Of a stretch of DNA of 64,000 bases, positions 45,956 through 58,200 are shown in pieces. Numbering within the stretch: position 1 is the first letter of the stretch; each line of letters opens with the position of its first letter. The translations under genes and the position numbers were made by a program. Origin of the DNA: Massospora cicadina (taxonomy: Eukaryota; Entomophthoromycota; Entomophthoromycetes; Entomophthorales; Entomophthoraceae); NCBI GenBank assembly GCA_022478985.1, contig JAKSZP010017463.1, forward strand, positions 23,318-87,317. Reading direction: 5' to 3'. Under the pieces are notes generated by a model. That model saw only the letters and a program-made list of their open reading frames with translations. It had not been told where the DNA came from and searched no databases.

Positions 45956-47112
45956 TGTCAGGCAAACAGAAAGTTATAATTAGACCGGACTGCCAGCTCA
46001 AGTGCTGAAGCACCCAAACGGCAAACCAAAATGCCTGAGGCACTGCTGCTGGAATGATGGTTATGGAACTAGGAAGGAGGTCCGCCAATAATTGCCTATG
46101 AACCATAATCACATATAGACAAATAATGAAATATCAGATGAGCACGGTCATAAAAATCAAGGGGTTTTGGAATACCAGCGGAGAAGGCAGTTTGTTTTTC
46201 AATATAAAAGAGTGGAATTGATGAAGGGTCTTTTATTGGAAAGATAAAGGAAGAAAATCGACCAACAATCTTCTCAGTGCAAGGCAACTGATAAAATAGT
46301 GTTCAATTGTGAGAAGTCCAAGTAGGGATCTGGTCCCTCAAATTCACCTAACCCGCAAATTCTTTGGGGAATGGGGCAAATAATCTCAAATAGAACTGAC
46401 ATTGAAGGATTTGGTGGCAGGCCAAGTCACTGTCAGTTCAACCTTGAACGCCTGAACTGAAGTTTGACTGCATTTCTATCAGTTAGTGTGACAGCGTCTG
46501 GCCCAAATGAGCCACAGAAATTCCCCAAGGCCACCCCACATAGGGGCGTTCCCAATTGGTTGGAAACAGGTTCAGATTGCCCAACCCACCCATGCCCAGT
46601 CACTGGGCTGTTCATTTGGTCAAATAAATTTTATCAGCTGCAACTCCCTTTTTGCTGGATAAGGGTTTTGAACTGTCGGCAATGATTTACAAAGATACCA
46701 TCTGCAGATTGGGGATCATCCCCAATAATTTTAAGGGAGAGTTGGTATCAACAATCAAATGTGTGACTGAGTCAAAACCATCCATGATTCTGGCCAATAA
46801 TTCAACATCTGTCCCTTTTTGAGTATGCATTTCCCAAACGGAAGGCTTGAATCCCATTGGTTTCAGAATACTTGACTTTGATTTGGTGATATCAGAGCAG
46901 ACTTTCATAATCAAATAGACAAGTTTAGCCGAGGTAAGTGAGGGTACCAGGGGAGGAATAAAAAAGGGGAAGGCTGTTACCCAGCGCTTGTCTACCACGT
47001 GGGTGAGGTCACCCTGGGTAAGAGGGGTACAGACGCCCTCTTTGGACCTTTTTTATTCGGAAATGGGAATATTTCCCGATCTATGCACAAGGGACATTCC
47101 CCTGGACTTACA
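45956..47112 (-). repeat. 5' LTR of T4
   Basis: 1157 bp, partner of 27207-28357. In the sense direction it holds TTGTTGGTCGATTTTC (46269-46254), related to the TTGTTGGTCATCTTTC of T6, and AATAAAAGACCC downstream. The 127-codon hydrophobic minus-strand frame 46112-45729 overlaps the LTR end and is not a gene. Confidence 0.88.
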
Positions 47113-48573
47113 CTATGGCCTAAGGGTCAAATATAGGAAACTCTTCTCATACCATGACCAAGCCATTATTGAAATGGCACAGGTGGTGATGACACCCACT
47201 GGATTTATAGATTTCCACCCCTATAAGGGGTATTTTGACCTCATCTTCACCAGTGAAGATGACGCCGCCACTGCAGCAACTGTGCCCCTAGTATTCCAGG
47301 CACCCCTCTTCCCACAACTTGGACCCAGCTCCTAGCGGAAACCACTTTTGTGATCTAATTTTTTTGTTTTTCCCACCCACTCCCCCTGCAGTGCTCCACC
47401 AGGATCTGATGGACGGTTTGGTAGCCTATGACTCCAAACCCCATCTTACAAATTGTGGTACCAAATGGGGCCACATGACTCACTGGGCCTCAGGCATATG
47501 CCACAATCAGCCCTGAATTTAGTCAAGTTGCCATGTTGATTCCCCCTTGTGCCATTATTCCTTCAGCCAATGACCATCTATTTTGGGCCCGCGTTGAGGG
47601 CGGGCAGATGATTTGTCCATCCTGTTTTGAGTTGGACCACTCGAAATGCATGTGCCCCTCCTTAGCACCTTCTGACAGATTGGATTACTTGTCTGCCAAT
47701 CTCCAATCTGCCACCCACCCCGCACAAGTTCTGGCATGGGGTATGATCCTACCTCCCTCTCCTTAAAAACTTGAGGCTGCAGCTGCACCTGCAGCCACCA
47801 ATCAGCCTCCTCCTCACCCCAGTGCCACACATGATTCCTCCAATCAATCATTGGCTTTGACCCCAGTTCAAACCCATGCTTTCTCCAAAAAATTAACCAA
47901 ATCTCAACCGTACGCCAATTCCCCAATTCAAACCAACCAGAACCCATGGGAGTTGTTGGATGAAATCAAAAATCAGGTAATCTCATTGAAGAACCATCTT
48001 TGTAAATCAAGTGGTTTGTTAATGCAGAATGGGACGCCAAATACCCCCCTCATCTAAATATACCCCACAGCCAAATGACAAATCATTTTTCAGTGACCAC
48101 CAGCTTTCAGTCAAAGAAGCTGCAACACCATATTGTCGTCCCCTCCACAAAACTGTCACTAAATCAGTGGCGATGATCACAGGAGGTATTCCTCATCCTG
48201 TGATCCCCTCAACCCTCACCCCAAAAAGTAAAACCACAATGAATCAGTTACAAAAAAATGTCAACGAAGCTATCCAGAACATGGTAACAGTAGCTTGGAA
48301 TCCTAAAGCTAAGATTACCTGAACCAATATCTCCACATTTGTTAAACTTCTAGACACCCGCAATAAAGCTGAAAAAGATTTAGCTGAATATATCAGTGCC
48401 ATTTTCCTAGATGGAATTTCCATGAAATACCAATAATTAGTGATATTAAACCACATGCTGCCAATGCCCCGACGCCCTTACTGTCCGCCTTGACATGTAT
48501 CCTACTCTGGGATGAGGAAGCTGCTACTGAAGATGAGCCCCCCATCCCCTCCCCTTCCACCATGGAGGGATAA
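47113..48573 (+). pseudogene. H1 ORF1, main part
   Basis: Continues the frame cut at 27206. It contains YGLRVKYRKLFSYHD, GFIDFHPYKGYFDLIFT, the zinc knuckle CPSCFELDHSKCMC (about 47616-47660), KSVAMITGGIPHPVIP and ends with a STMEG stop at 48571, as in H2. Four or more frameshifts and stops. Confidence 0.65.
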
Positions 48574-48736
48574 GCGGTTTCCGCTGCCCACCTGGTTGGT
48601 TGTTATTTGTTCTGAGTGTTTCACTCAATTTGCTCATTTGGGCGTTTTGTCTGAACCAATTAGTTGCATTAGTTTTTAGGTATATTTTTTAGTTTGGTAA
48701 TGTCCATCCCTGGTTGTCTTACCTCAAATAAAAAAC
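48574..48736 (+). other. H1 3' end
   Basis: The 3' untranslated part ends TTTGGTAATGTCCATCCCTGG, then CTCAAATAAA and a short A-rich tail before the target duplication. The same end with small changes closes H2 (32856-32890), N2 (58998-59035) and, inverted, N3 (63447-63490). Confidence 0.75.
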
Positions 48737-48752
48737 CTAAATTTCCATTTAA

Positions 48753-48865
48753 AAGTGGTAGCATAGGCTGAGGATTTTAACACAATCAGAACTTTTGTCA
48801 ATTTCTACAGATATTGGCGAGGTGTCATCATCAAACTCAGCTCAATCACAGAATTTAGAATTGGA
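48753..48865 (-). pseudogene. T3 integrase piece right of H1
   Basis: The minus strand reads P-RQYL-KLTKVLIVLKSSAYATT, which aligns with the PQRYPNQLMDTLIKLQMEAYSTS stretch of T2 and continues across H1 at 26893. Confidence 0.65.
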
Positions 48866-49680
48866 GCAACTCAGCCCAAAACTGTCAGGGAAACTGGAGC
48901 GCAGGAGGTCGCTGGAGGTAAAGGCACAGTCCAAAGGTGATACAACAAGGCCAAGTGACCCAACAAAATGAAGAGACGTCCTAAACAGGCAGTATTGTGT
49001 TTCCATATAATTTTTTGGAGCAAAACGCACACCAAACTAGCCACAACCATCAGGGACAAGAGGCCCTAGGAGCTGGGAAGGGTGGTGTAAAATCCAAGGC
49101 AAAGACCAGAAAGATAGGAGGAGGCGGAGCTGGCAGAATAGGTGGCGGAGTGGGTGGAGGGCTCACGTACAGCAAGGGGTGTAAACCATAGTGAAAAACG
49201 AAATCCAGCCATTACAGATCTTCGGAGAGGTATAATTCTTGTTGAAGAAAACAAAAAGTATACAGGAACTAACCAAAATTTTTTAGACTTTATTAGGGTG
49301 ATCATAATATTTGAGAAAAGCAAAGCCTTTCTCATCTTGGGACTTAAGTTATAGGGTTGCTTCACGAAGATTCCAGTGGTTATTGGAATCTGATATGAGC
49401 TACAAATTCGCTGTTTTCAACAAAAACAAAATTTTCAAATTTGGCCAGATTTATTAACCCCATATCCTGTGTTTTTCTGGGTGTTAAGTTTGATCCACGC
49501 CTGGGTTTTTGCCTCAAATAAGCCGTTTTCCTCAGCTGTGGCTGGCAAAGCTAAAACCCATTTTTTGTCAGTGACCTTAGATAGGTCATCAGTGACCCTT
49601 AGGGGTTCTGGTCTCTTCCCCAAGGGCTTGTTGGACTTGGCTTTAGAAGGGCGGTTAATTCCAGAAAATATGTCACTAGC
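48866..49680. mobile_element. Unidentified insert in T3 integrase
   Basis: T3 integrase similarity stops on both sides, leaving about 0.8 kb of unrelated sequence. The plus strand carries a Gly-rich frame (48997-49191, KIGGGGAGRIGGGVGGG) and a 94-codon frame (49469-49753). No motif, terminal repeat or clear target duplication was seen. Confidence 0.4.
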
Positions 49681-50560
49681 TGTGACAAAAACTTATAAAG
49701 CAATTCAAAAAGGAATTTCCACCTTGACAAATGGTAACTTAAATTTACATTGAAAGTCACTGCTAACAAATATTCTACCCAAATGGAGGGTTTCCCAGCG
49801 ACCAGTTTCTTCAAGGTAGCAGCAAGAACACATTCGCTAGTTCAACCATCCCATTGGTCTCCAGATGGTAGGGCGTTGTCGTTACTTCCAAAATTCCCAT
49901 AAGCTCATTTTAATGTAGGATGATGTGGGTTTAAGTTGCTGCCATTGTCCGTTGAGATAACCTGAGAGCAGCCATGCTGATAAAGTAACTGATCCATGAT
50001 GAACTTGGCAGTACTACTGGCATCTACTTTAATGATAGCCCACATTTCTACCCAATGAGTTAGGTGGTCAATTGCGACAATAATGTATTGGCTTTTCTCA
50101 GTACTCAGGGTCAACGGTCCTACAACGTCAATTGATACAGTATGCCATGAAAAACCAGGCTCTGTTAGTAGAAACGTTGTGGCTTTGTTGAAGGGTTTGT
50201 GTGCCTGACACATGGCACAACAACCAAGGTTCTTGGTGATGTCAAAGTTAAGAGATTTCTAGTAATTCTCCCATTGAACCTGTTACAAAGTATTCTGTAG
50301 GCCCCATGACCAGTTTATTTATGAGCCATGGTAATAATTGCAAGGCAATTGGAGGGTCTTGCACACAATAGGGATTTGTCCCCAAAGATTTTGATCAACT
50401 GGCTTTGATAACACTCATACTCTCCATTGCTTTGGTAAGGCCCGCTAAAACTCAGGTATCTGGTCTCCAGTATCCCCACTGAGCATCTTATTAAACAAGA
50501 CATCAGCTTCATTCTGAAATAGTAAATGAAGGATAAGCGTGACAACCCATTGGCATTTTG
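49681..50560 (-). pseudogene. T3 integrase
   Basis: Best at 50213-49905: CQAHKPFNKATTF, HTVSIDVVGPL with the first Asp, DHLTHWVEMWA, and VISTDNGSNLNP with the second. The end (49814-49681) has LAVTFNVNLSYHLSRWKFLF, matching the T2 AVFAYNISY region. The zinc finger is decayed. Confidence 0.8.
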
Positions 50561-51665
50561 ATGCATTCTCCTTGCGCGGTATATAATTTTGTAGTCATAT
50601 GATTACAACTTAAGAGCCCATCAGGCCACCTCCTTTCAGGCTTTTTAAGGTTATGCATCCATTGCAGCGAAGAGTGATTGTTAACCACAGTAAAGTGGAC
50701 CTCATCAATATATGCTCAAAGCTGCTTACAGGCGTAATTACCACAAGGATTCCCATTCAGTTACATTATAGTTGCGCTCCTGATTACTCATAGTATGACT
50801 TGCATAAGCTACTGGGCGTTCATTGCCAAACTTGTCTTTTGAATAAACATAGCACTGATTTCCATCAAAGATGCATTGGTTTGAATAATTAAAGGACAAT
50901 AAAAGTTTGGATACTGCAAGTTCAGCTTAGTCATCAGGTACATCCTAAGGCTATCAAATGTGTCCTGATATTCTTTATTCTATAATAACCCCTTCTTAGG
51001 ATCCTTTAACAACTGAAAAAGAGGCTCAGAGATAGAAGCATACTTCTTGATGAAGTGGCGATAATAGCTGACTATCCCTAAAAATACCTGCACATCACAA
51101 GCACTTATAAGTTAGGGACATTTCCTGAAATTGCCTTGACTTGGTTTTTGAGGGCATATCCCATTAGCATTAACAATGCACCCCAGGTATCCAATTTCAT
51201 TTTTGAAAAAATGGCATTTTTGCAGCTTAATTTATATATTAGCCACAGCTAAGTTTTGGAAGACCAGTTCTAAATGATCAAGATGATCTGTGAAGTTGTG
51301 ACTAAAGTCATTTTTGTTTTCAAGATAGATGAGAACGCATGACAAATACAAATCGCCTAACACGGTATCCATGGCACGCTGAAACGTCGCTGGCACATTA
51401 AAAAGACCTTAGGCATTTTCATCAGGTTGTATAGACCACTGCCAGTAATAATTACACATTTTCTGGCCTTCCATAGGAAGGTCAATTTTTCAATACCCAG
51501 ATATGAGATCCTTTATCAAAAAATTGAGCCCCTCCTAAGTGATCAAAAGCATTGTCAATTTGCAGAAGTTGGTAGGAGACCTTCTTCATTATTTTATTCA
51601 ACCAACAATAGCTTATAACAACCCAGTTGGTCACATCCTTATTAACCGACTTTGAAAAAGAAGGA
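50561..51665 (-). pseudogene. T3 RNase H and reverse transcriptase
   Basis: In many short pieces. RNase H sequence is seen at 50560-50900 and the thumb near 51200. The fingers and palm at 51665-51400 read KDVTNWVV and LLQIDNAFDHLGGAQFF by comparison with T5. No intact catalytic motif was found. Sequence stops at 51665, where the AT-rich insert begins. Confidence 0.65.
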
Positions 51666-52040
51666 GGTTATCAATTTGACCTGTATGTATGGATTTTTTT
51701 CTATGTTTGTTCGTGCATAACTCTAAATACTAAACCAATTTGGATGATCATCTTCTCCAAAAATTGAGGATGCTCCAACTTAGTTCTCATTTTACTTTTT
51801 TAAGTATCGGGCAAGTATATGCCCATTAATTTAGTAAATATATCAAAATGGGCTTGAAAGCGATGCATAATTGTGGGACTAATTCAGCTCTGTATAATTT
51901 TTTTTCTGGAATTGGTGAAGCGATAGCTTCGTTGCACATTTGATATGCCCTATGGCTGGAGGGTATGCTCAAAATTCAGTCAGTATGAGCTCATAGTGGG
52001 ACGAGCTTAAATCATTATAGATGGCTATTGTTTTTGCATA

Positions 52041-52335
52041 AGTTGACCAATAAACTCATCTAAATTTAGTAAAATGAATTATTTTATATAGCAATCAATA
52101 AGCTTACATAGATTGACTAATAAAAGCAACCAAATCTAATAAAAATGAATTACTGTAGATGGTGATTAGTAAATTTAGCATATGTTGACCCGTAAAATCA
52201 TCTAAATTTAATAAAATGAAGTAATGTAGATGGTGGGACCATCTAGTACTAAAAAAAGAAGTAATGTAGATGGTGATCAGTAAATTTAGTATAATTTTGA
52301 CCAAAATATAACTATATCAAAAAAATGAATTATTA
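52041..52335. repeat. Minisatellite of about 70-bp units
   Basis: Units start with GTTGACC-like sequence at about 52041, 52110, 52182 and 52292 and contain AAATTTA(A/G)TAAAATGAA. Unit three is 110 bp long only because of the 40-bp stub insertion; without it the unit is 70 bp. Confidence 0.75.
52218..52275 (+). mobile_element. 22-bp stub of an N1-type LINE with target duplication
   Basis: GAAGTAATGTAGATGGTG occurs at 52218-52235 and 52258-52275. Between them is GGACCATCTAGTACT followed by A residues, the sense 3' end of N1. The first bases of the stub are ambiguous because GG is shared with the flank. Confidence 0.9.
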
Positions 52336-52585
52336 ATATATTTGTTTATATAATACTATATATATTAGATATATAATAAGTTTTAATTTTATAGAGAAAT
52401 AGTAAGGGCAAAAACAATATATAGACTTAGTAATATTTAATAAAAGTAGGAAAAAGAGCCACTTTTAAAAATGCACTAATGTTTTGAGGGGAAAAGAGCT
52501 GAGGGTAAAGTTTTTTTTTGGGAAAAAAGAAACTTCTTGAAAATAATTTTTTGGGGAAAAATGAATCTTCTCAAATTTTTCCTTT

Positions 52586-52924
52586 GGGAAAAAAAAAGAA
52601 CCTCCTTTAAAAAGCTCTATATAGTATGAAATAATTGAGAAACTAAGCCTACTCAATATAACCCTTTTTTGAAGTCAGTGCCATATTTTAACAGACTATA
52701 ATAGGTATTTATAATTATATATACTCAGTACTATCTATTCTAAGCTGCTTATAGTTACACTTGGACCCAATCCAGACATAATATATAATTTGTATTTGTG
52801 AGTAAAATTCTATAATTCAGTTTAGAATATGGCGCTGACTTCAAAAAGGGTTTTATTGATTAGGCTTTATTTCTTGATTATTTCATACTTTTTAGAGCTT
52901 TTTTAAAGGAGGTTCTTTTTTCCC
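52586..52924. repeat. Foldback element with arms of about 100 bp
   Basis: The left arm (52586-52690: GGGAAAAAAAAAGAACCTCC to CAGTGCCATATT) is mirrored by the right arm (52824-52924: AATATGGCGCTGAC to GGAGGTTCTTTTTTCCC), with about 130 bp between. Around one in ten positions differ. Fits a MITE-like or foldback transposon. Confidence 0.75.
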
Positions 52925-52930
52925 AAAATT

Positions 52931-54074
52931 TTTTTTACAATTATTATTGGACTGGCCCAAGGGCTTGAGGATGGGACCAGCAACCCATGGTCAAGTAGCT
53001 TAGTAATTTTGTTAGCAAATATCACCTCACTTTCTTGTGAATAATGAATGGGATGCATCCAAATTGGTTGTTACTTTCCCAACGTCAAACTTATTAATTG
53101 TACTTTGGCGCACCCCAAATAATAATCATTTTGTGCAAATAATCCAGAATACCATTAAAATAAAATAAGGGCGTGATCATTTTGTTCTTTTGAGATTCCC
53201 ATTAGCTTATCATGATCAAACACAGCAAGTATTGTCTTAATTCAGGCTCATCAGGTAACCCTATCTCGTTCATCTTCCCAAAGTCATGAAAAGAAAAAAG
53301 TTTGGTGTTAGGGACTAAATGAACTAAGGCCACTACTTGGTTTTTTCAATCTGTATTGATCTATCCAGGAAGTTGAATTCTAGTACCTTGATTTTGCAAT
53401 GTCTGGGGATTAAAATTTCAGGTGCTACTAGGTCTCAGTTCAGCCTTTTTCCCAGAGCTTATGAATTTCACCATACAGATAGTCAGTGATATACAAGGTA
53501 ATCCAGGTCCTGATGATATACTTTTCCATGGACTTCAGAACCATCCACACTTGCGCCCTTAAAGGAATCCCTGACTTCTTTCAACTTGATCTGGAAGCAG
53601 CCAGGAAAGTTTGCCAACCTGTTGAAACTTTATGGGAATGATACCATCCGCATAGATCAAACTAATATAGTCATTCTTTTTTGTTGGGAATGGTTCCAAT
53701 TTTTGGTGATAAAACAATGGCAATGTTTGTCCCAAAATTTTGAGAATATTGTCTTAGAAATCACACTGGACCCCATGCTGTCGCATGAAATTGGTGCCAA
53801 TTAATATTTCACGGTTATGGTTGGGCAGAACTATGGCCAGGGGGATACAAGAAGGGAGTTAAGATTTAAAGGTAAGGTGCTATAGGCACCTCAAGAGATA
53901 GTGGTATGTAGGCCCGCCATCCCATAAACCTTATTATGATCTAATTGAGGGAAAGCTTTAACCTCTTCACAAATTTTGTAGAAACAATACTGGTTGGAGC
54001 CCCACTATCAATGGCGGCTCAAATTCTTACCTGATTCACCCAAATATTAGAAAAAATACAATTATTATAGAAAG
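52931..54074 (-). pseudogene. T3 protease, linker and RT N-terminus
   Basis: Near 54000 the minus strand reads AAIDSGAPTSIVST, a retropepsin active site of the DSGA type. The linker follows, then the RT start (DHGLLVPSSSPWASP) at 52990-52931. Many stops. The gag side is separated by the N2 insertion at 54091. Confidence 0.75.
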
Positions 54075-54168
54075 AACTATTGTTTACTAGGCTTTTCTTT
54101 CCCGTAACAATCACTTTAGTTACTATGATTAATTTGAATGGCAATTTTGATAATCACACAGGAAAGAG

Positions 54169-54771
54169 ATGGGCGATTTTAATAATAAATCTAATACGAC
54201 CTGGGCGAGCGTCGCATCAAGAGGTGCACAAAACGGTGCACCTAAGGGCAAGAAATGCCCTGGAGGGGGATCAGGAACCCAAGCCACCAAGAAACCACAA
54301 ACTCAGACACCATCCAGGTTTATGGTATTTACTATAAAACAAGATCAATACATGTATATCCAATGTAACCAACCCCTTTCAAAGGTGGAACATGGGCTCT
54401 GACTCTTCCTTGGGGATGAGTCACTGACTCTGTGGGAGAAAACATGCGAGGCACAGCCCTCCCTTTTCCCCCACATGGTATATGTCACCACCAACAACAT
54501 GGTCCACAGCTGGATCAATATTGGTTTCAAAACAACCGAAGAAGTGGAAGCTGCAGCAAAAGTCTGCATCAAAATTGCCCTTCCCAAGGGCAAAAAAATA
54601 GTGCACACCGTGTGCACCAGATGGAACAAAGTGAAAACTTTGTTCATCTCTTTTGACTTGCTCCCTACCAACTTTCCTCATAAGGTAATTGAGGAGGAGC
54701 TCCACAAAGGAAAGCAGACTACTGTGAGGAAGCCATGGACAAAAGTAACAAAACTTCTGCCAGAATGACCA
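54169..54771 (+). pseudogene. N2 ORF1
   Basis: About 200 codons: a basic, Gly- and Pro-rich start (WASVASRGAQ, APKGKKCPGGG), then FMVFTIKQDQ and INIGFKTTEEVEAAAKVC, which looks like an RNA-recognition-type fold, and a short basic end. A stop at 54402 and a frameshift split it. No CCHC knuckle was found, unlike N1, H1 and H2. Confidence 0.65.
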
Positions 54772-55225
54772 ATGGCCACCACCCATTCTGCTGGGGTGAA
54801 GATGGACTTTACTCCATCGTGGACCCAGTTACATAAACAATGCAAAGCGGCACAAAAAAGCCTGCAAGTGGTCAGCGGCTGAGGTGGCAGTGCACACAGA
54901 ATCATCCATCGACCCCCAGACAAATTCAAGAGGATATATTGGATATACACTGAGCCAACCAATTAGAACAATATGCCCAGGTTGAAAATTTTCACAGCAA
55001 CTTGACTGAGTCACCAGGTGACATCAATCATGCACACTTTGAGGAACAATTCGGCTGCAATATGGGCGAAAATGTGGTGCACAATTCTCCAAATTTGAAC
55101 CCCAAAATTACAGAACCCAATCATCACCCCGCATTGAACCATCATGAGATACATGCGGGAAAAAATAATGCAAATTCCAAAAACTAAAATTCCCGCAAAA
55201 ATCAAGTCAGATCAAGGGAACTGAC

Positions 55226-58200
55226 ATTGTCACTGAGAGAGTCGGAGTACAGATGTGGAGCATGGCCAAAATGAGCTGCGGTGGGTTAGGGCCAGAGGGC
55301 CCTCCCAACCGCTCCTGAGGCGCCATGGGCACCTCAGTGTCAACAGGGATGCTAAACATTGCGGGAGCCAGACCTCAAACGTCCCAAGCCAAAAAGCTGG
55401 ACTTTGTGAAAACCCCTTGTAGACATCTTGGCCATCCAAGAAACCCACTATCTACAAGGGGAAGAAGGATCCTGGTCAGCCAGGGTCTCACCATCACAAT
55501 TGGTATGGACGTCTCACTGTGGGGTGATCGTCCAAAATAGCAAAAAATTAAAAATTACAAACTCCTCATCATACCTTCATGGCTGCGTCCTAGTAGTAAC
55601 GATCACATGCCAAGAGGAAACAATCTCGATAGCATGCATCTATGCACGGTGCACCACAGCTGAGAGAAAACAATTTCTAGAAACCATTCCAACACTCACC
55701 CTCCCACCAGATACCATCCTGTTGGGCGACTTTAACTGCTGGGATAACCCTGACATGGACCAATGGCCTGACCCAGGGGTTACCCACCGAGGCACATCAA
55801 ATTCCACACAATGAAGGCATCCCTTGGCCTACAGGATGCCCTCCCCCCCAGATCACCACTCCTTCCCCACATGACATGGCCCAACATATGAGAGGGAGCG
55901 CTCATATCAATGAGCCACATCGATCATGTCCTCATTCTGCAATCCCAACGATCAAGAATTTCCAAATTTACAACAAAAAAAGTTAATTTCTCTGACCACT
56001 GACTTGTTTTGGTGCAGTTATTGCCAACCTGAACCCACGCACAGGTGTCACCCTGGAGAAAGCTACACCCAGAAAACATAAAATTACCCAAAATATCTGA
56101 CTGGGTGAACACGAGGCCATGAACCAAGAATTCACAGCCCCATTCACATCAGATCCCATTGTAACATGGGCAAATTTCAAAAATTAACTAATCAACAAAA
56201 CTTGGCATCTCTCATCACGTAAGTACACCGCTGATACAGCCACAATCAGGCGTACCTTGGCAGAACTGGACCACCTCAAGCTTAACACCCTTAGATCCGG
56301 TTATAGCCACAAATGGGGATGCAAATGGGCGGAAATATCCGCCTGACTAAACACCCTCATCTTCGAGCACCAACACAGAATCAAAGTATTGAACAAAGGT
56401 AAGTTCGTAAAGGAAGGAGAAACAAGTTTGACATATTTCTTCTGCCAATTGCACTCCCACAACAACCAGCCCACATGCACACAGGTTTGCAAGACTGACG
56501 GCACCATAGCAACTGACCCTGAGGAGGTCAAGGTGGAAGTACACCGCTATTACACCAAAATTATACTGTGATACACTGACAGACCCACAAAAATCACAAA
56601 AATTTATACATACTGCCATAATACAAAGCACACCGCTGAACTACAATATTCTAAATCTAATTACATGGGAGGAGCTTTGGGATACAATCCGCGGTGCACC
56701 ACGTAGGAAATTCCCAGGGCCTGATGGGATACCCTACAAATTTTACAAAAAATATTTTCAGCAAATTTCCCCCCTCCTATTGGCATCTATGAACCAGTGC
56801 TTGCTGGAAACACGCCTCCTACCTGGTGGCCATGAATCATATGTCATAACCTTGTATAAAAGGGGTGACAAATTGGACCTGGCCAACTGGCGCCCAATCA
56901 CACTCTCTAATACTGACACAAAATTTTCCAACAAAAATTTTAGCATCCAGATTAGGCGCAATTGCCTCTGACGTCCTGTCACCCAAACAGTTTGGGTTTA
57001 TACCAGGGCGCTCAATCTGGAACAACATACACCCTGTTGCAAACATATGTCAGTCCAAAGCAACTGGAGCCCTGGTCTTCTTAGACCAGGAAAAGGCATA
57101 TGACCGCGTCAGTTGGCCATACCTAAAGGAATGCCCACACGCTTTCAAACTCCCACCCAGATTCATAAACTGGGCGATGCTCTTTACAGAATCTGCAACC
57201 ATGGCTGTATGCAGCCCTGGCTTCCTAACTAACAAGATCACACCACACAGAGGGCTCAAACAAGGGGACCCCCTCAGCCACTGCTGTATAATTTCAGTTT
57301 TGATCCACTCCTCCGCGTAACTGACTCATGCCTCATGGGCATAACTGCACAAGGCCATCCAACTTTCAAGATACTGGCCTTCGCGGATGACTGTGTGGCA
57401 GGTATAGCTAACAACAATGATGGCTGACAGCTGGAACGCACCCTATAGGAATACTCCATGGTGAGCGATGCATCGCTCAACAAAAGGAAAACAGAAATCA
57501 TTCTCTTAGGCAAGTACACTAACAACTGGGCTACAACACCAGAGCCTCATACCCCCATATGAAGTAAAAAACAACTCATCTTACCTTTTGCATCACCTCC
57601 CACCACCACTCCTGTCAGCCACCTTGGGATATGGCTGGAAACAGGGGGATATGCCAATGAGACAATGGAAAGCAACCTACTACAGCGGGTATCCAACCGC
57701 GTAGCCTCCCTCAAGGGAAGATCCCTAGGACTAACGGGGCGAGTAACAGTTGCTAACTCACTCATCCTCCCAATACTATGGTACCCTGCCCACGCGATCG
57801 CCTTCTCACCCACCTTTATAACTTCAATCTGTGCGCTCATCCAGGGCTGGCTGTGGCCCGGATCCCATCCTCCCATATGGATTGAAACACTCTTTGGCCC
57901 ACGCTCAAGCGGAGACATGGGACTAATAGATTTTGAGAGCCACGCCAACTGCATCCTGGGTACCTGGATAAAGGAAGTCCTTTCCCCAGACCTTCCTCAA
58001 CAACACTGGTCCAGGGCAGCAAGGACTAACTTCGCACAGGCGCTCAAATTAACCAACCCACATAGCCCACCCAGACTACTATCATACCTTTCTAAACACC
58101 CTACCACAATGGGCCCGCATGGAACCCCCCCTCACTTCGAATGCATCCTCCAAACCATCCGCTGCATGGGATGGACCATAGAGAACACTGGCACTTTGCA

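Larger units (their letters stand above)
27207..47112 (-). mobile_element. T4: chromodomain Ty3 element
   Basis: Long LTRs of 1151 and 1157 bp (27207-28357, 45956-47112) start with TGTCA and end with TTACA. A perfect target duplication CTATG lies at 27202-27206 and 47113-47117. Minus-strand pol pieces run from the protease (about 45700-45560, then 33649-33204) through reverse transcriptase (33203-32898, then 30965-30589), RNase H (30384-30000), integrase (29700-28653) and chromodomain (28645-28440). Two insertions, H2 and T5, split it. Between LTR and protease only about 260 bp remain, so gag is missing or very short. Confidence 0.9.
26894..48736 (+). mobile_element. H1: ORF1-only half-LINE, interrupted by T4
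   Basis: Flanked by a 16-bp target duplication CTAAATTTCCATTTAA (26878-26893 and 48737-48752). Without T4 it is about 1.93 kb (26894-27206 plus 47118-48736), the same length as H2, with which it aligns end to end. It encodes a zinc-knuckle protein but no endonuclease or reverse transcriptase. Its 3' end (GTAATGTCCATCCCTGG... then CTCAAATAAA) resembles that of N2 (GTAATGCCCGTCCCCTGG...). It therefore looks like a non-autonomous element moved by LINE enzymes in trans. Confidence 0.85.
51666..52930. mobile_element. AT-rich non-coding insert in T3 reverse transcriptase
   Basis: T3 reverse transcriptase reads up to HGLLVPSSSPWASPI at about 52960-52931 and resumes at 51665 with KDVTNWVV. The 1.27 kb between is very AT-rich and lacks a coding frame. 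It contains a minisatellite (52041-52335), an N1 stub (52218-52275) and a foldback (52586-52924). The class is unknown; a non-autonomous DNA element is the best guess. Confidence 0.5.

Noticed and set aside
45729..47000. Minus-strand frames 46112-45729 and 46998-46687, similar to frames at 27249-28185, looked like a conserved hydrophobic host protein.
   Set aside because: Both regions are the two LTRs of T4 (TGTCA...TTACA, with target duplication CTATG), so the similarity is LTR identity, not protein conservation.
52104..52304. 66-codon minus-strand frame with repeated LLITIY units.
   Set aside because: It is the translation of the 70-bp minisatellite plus the LINE stub.
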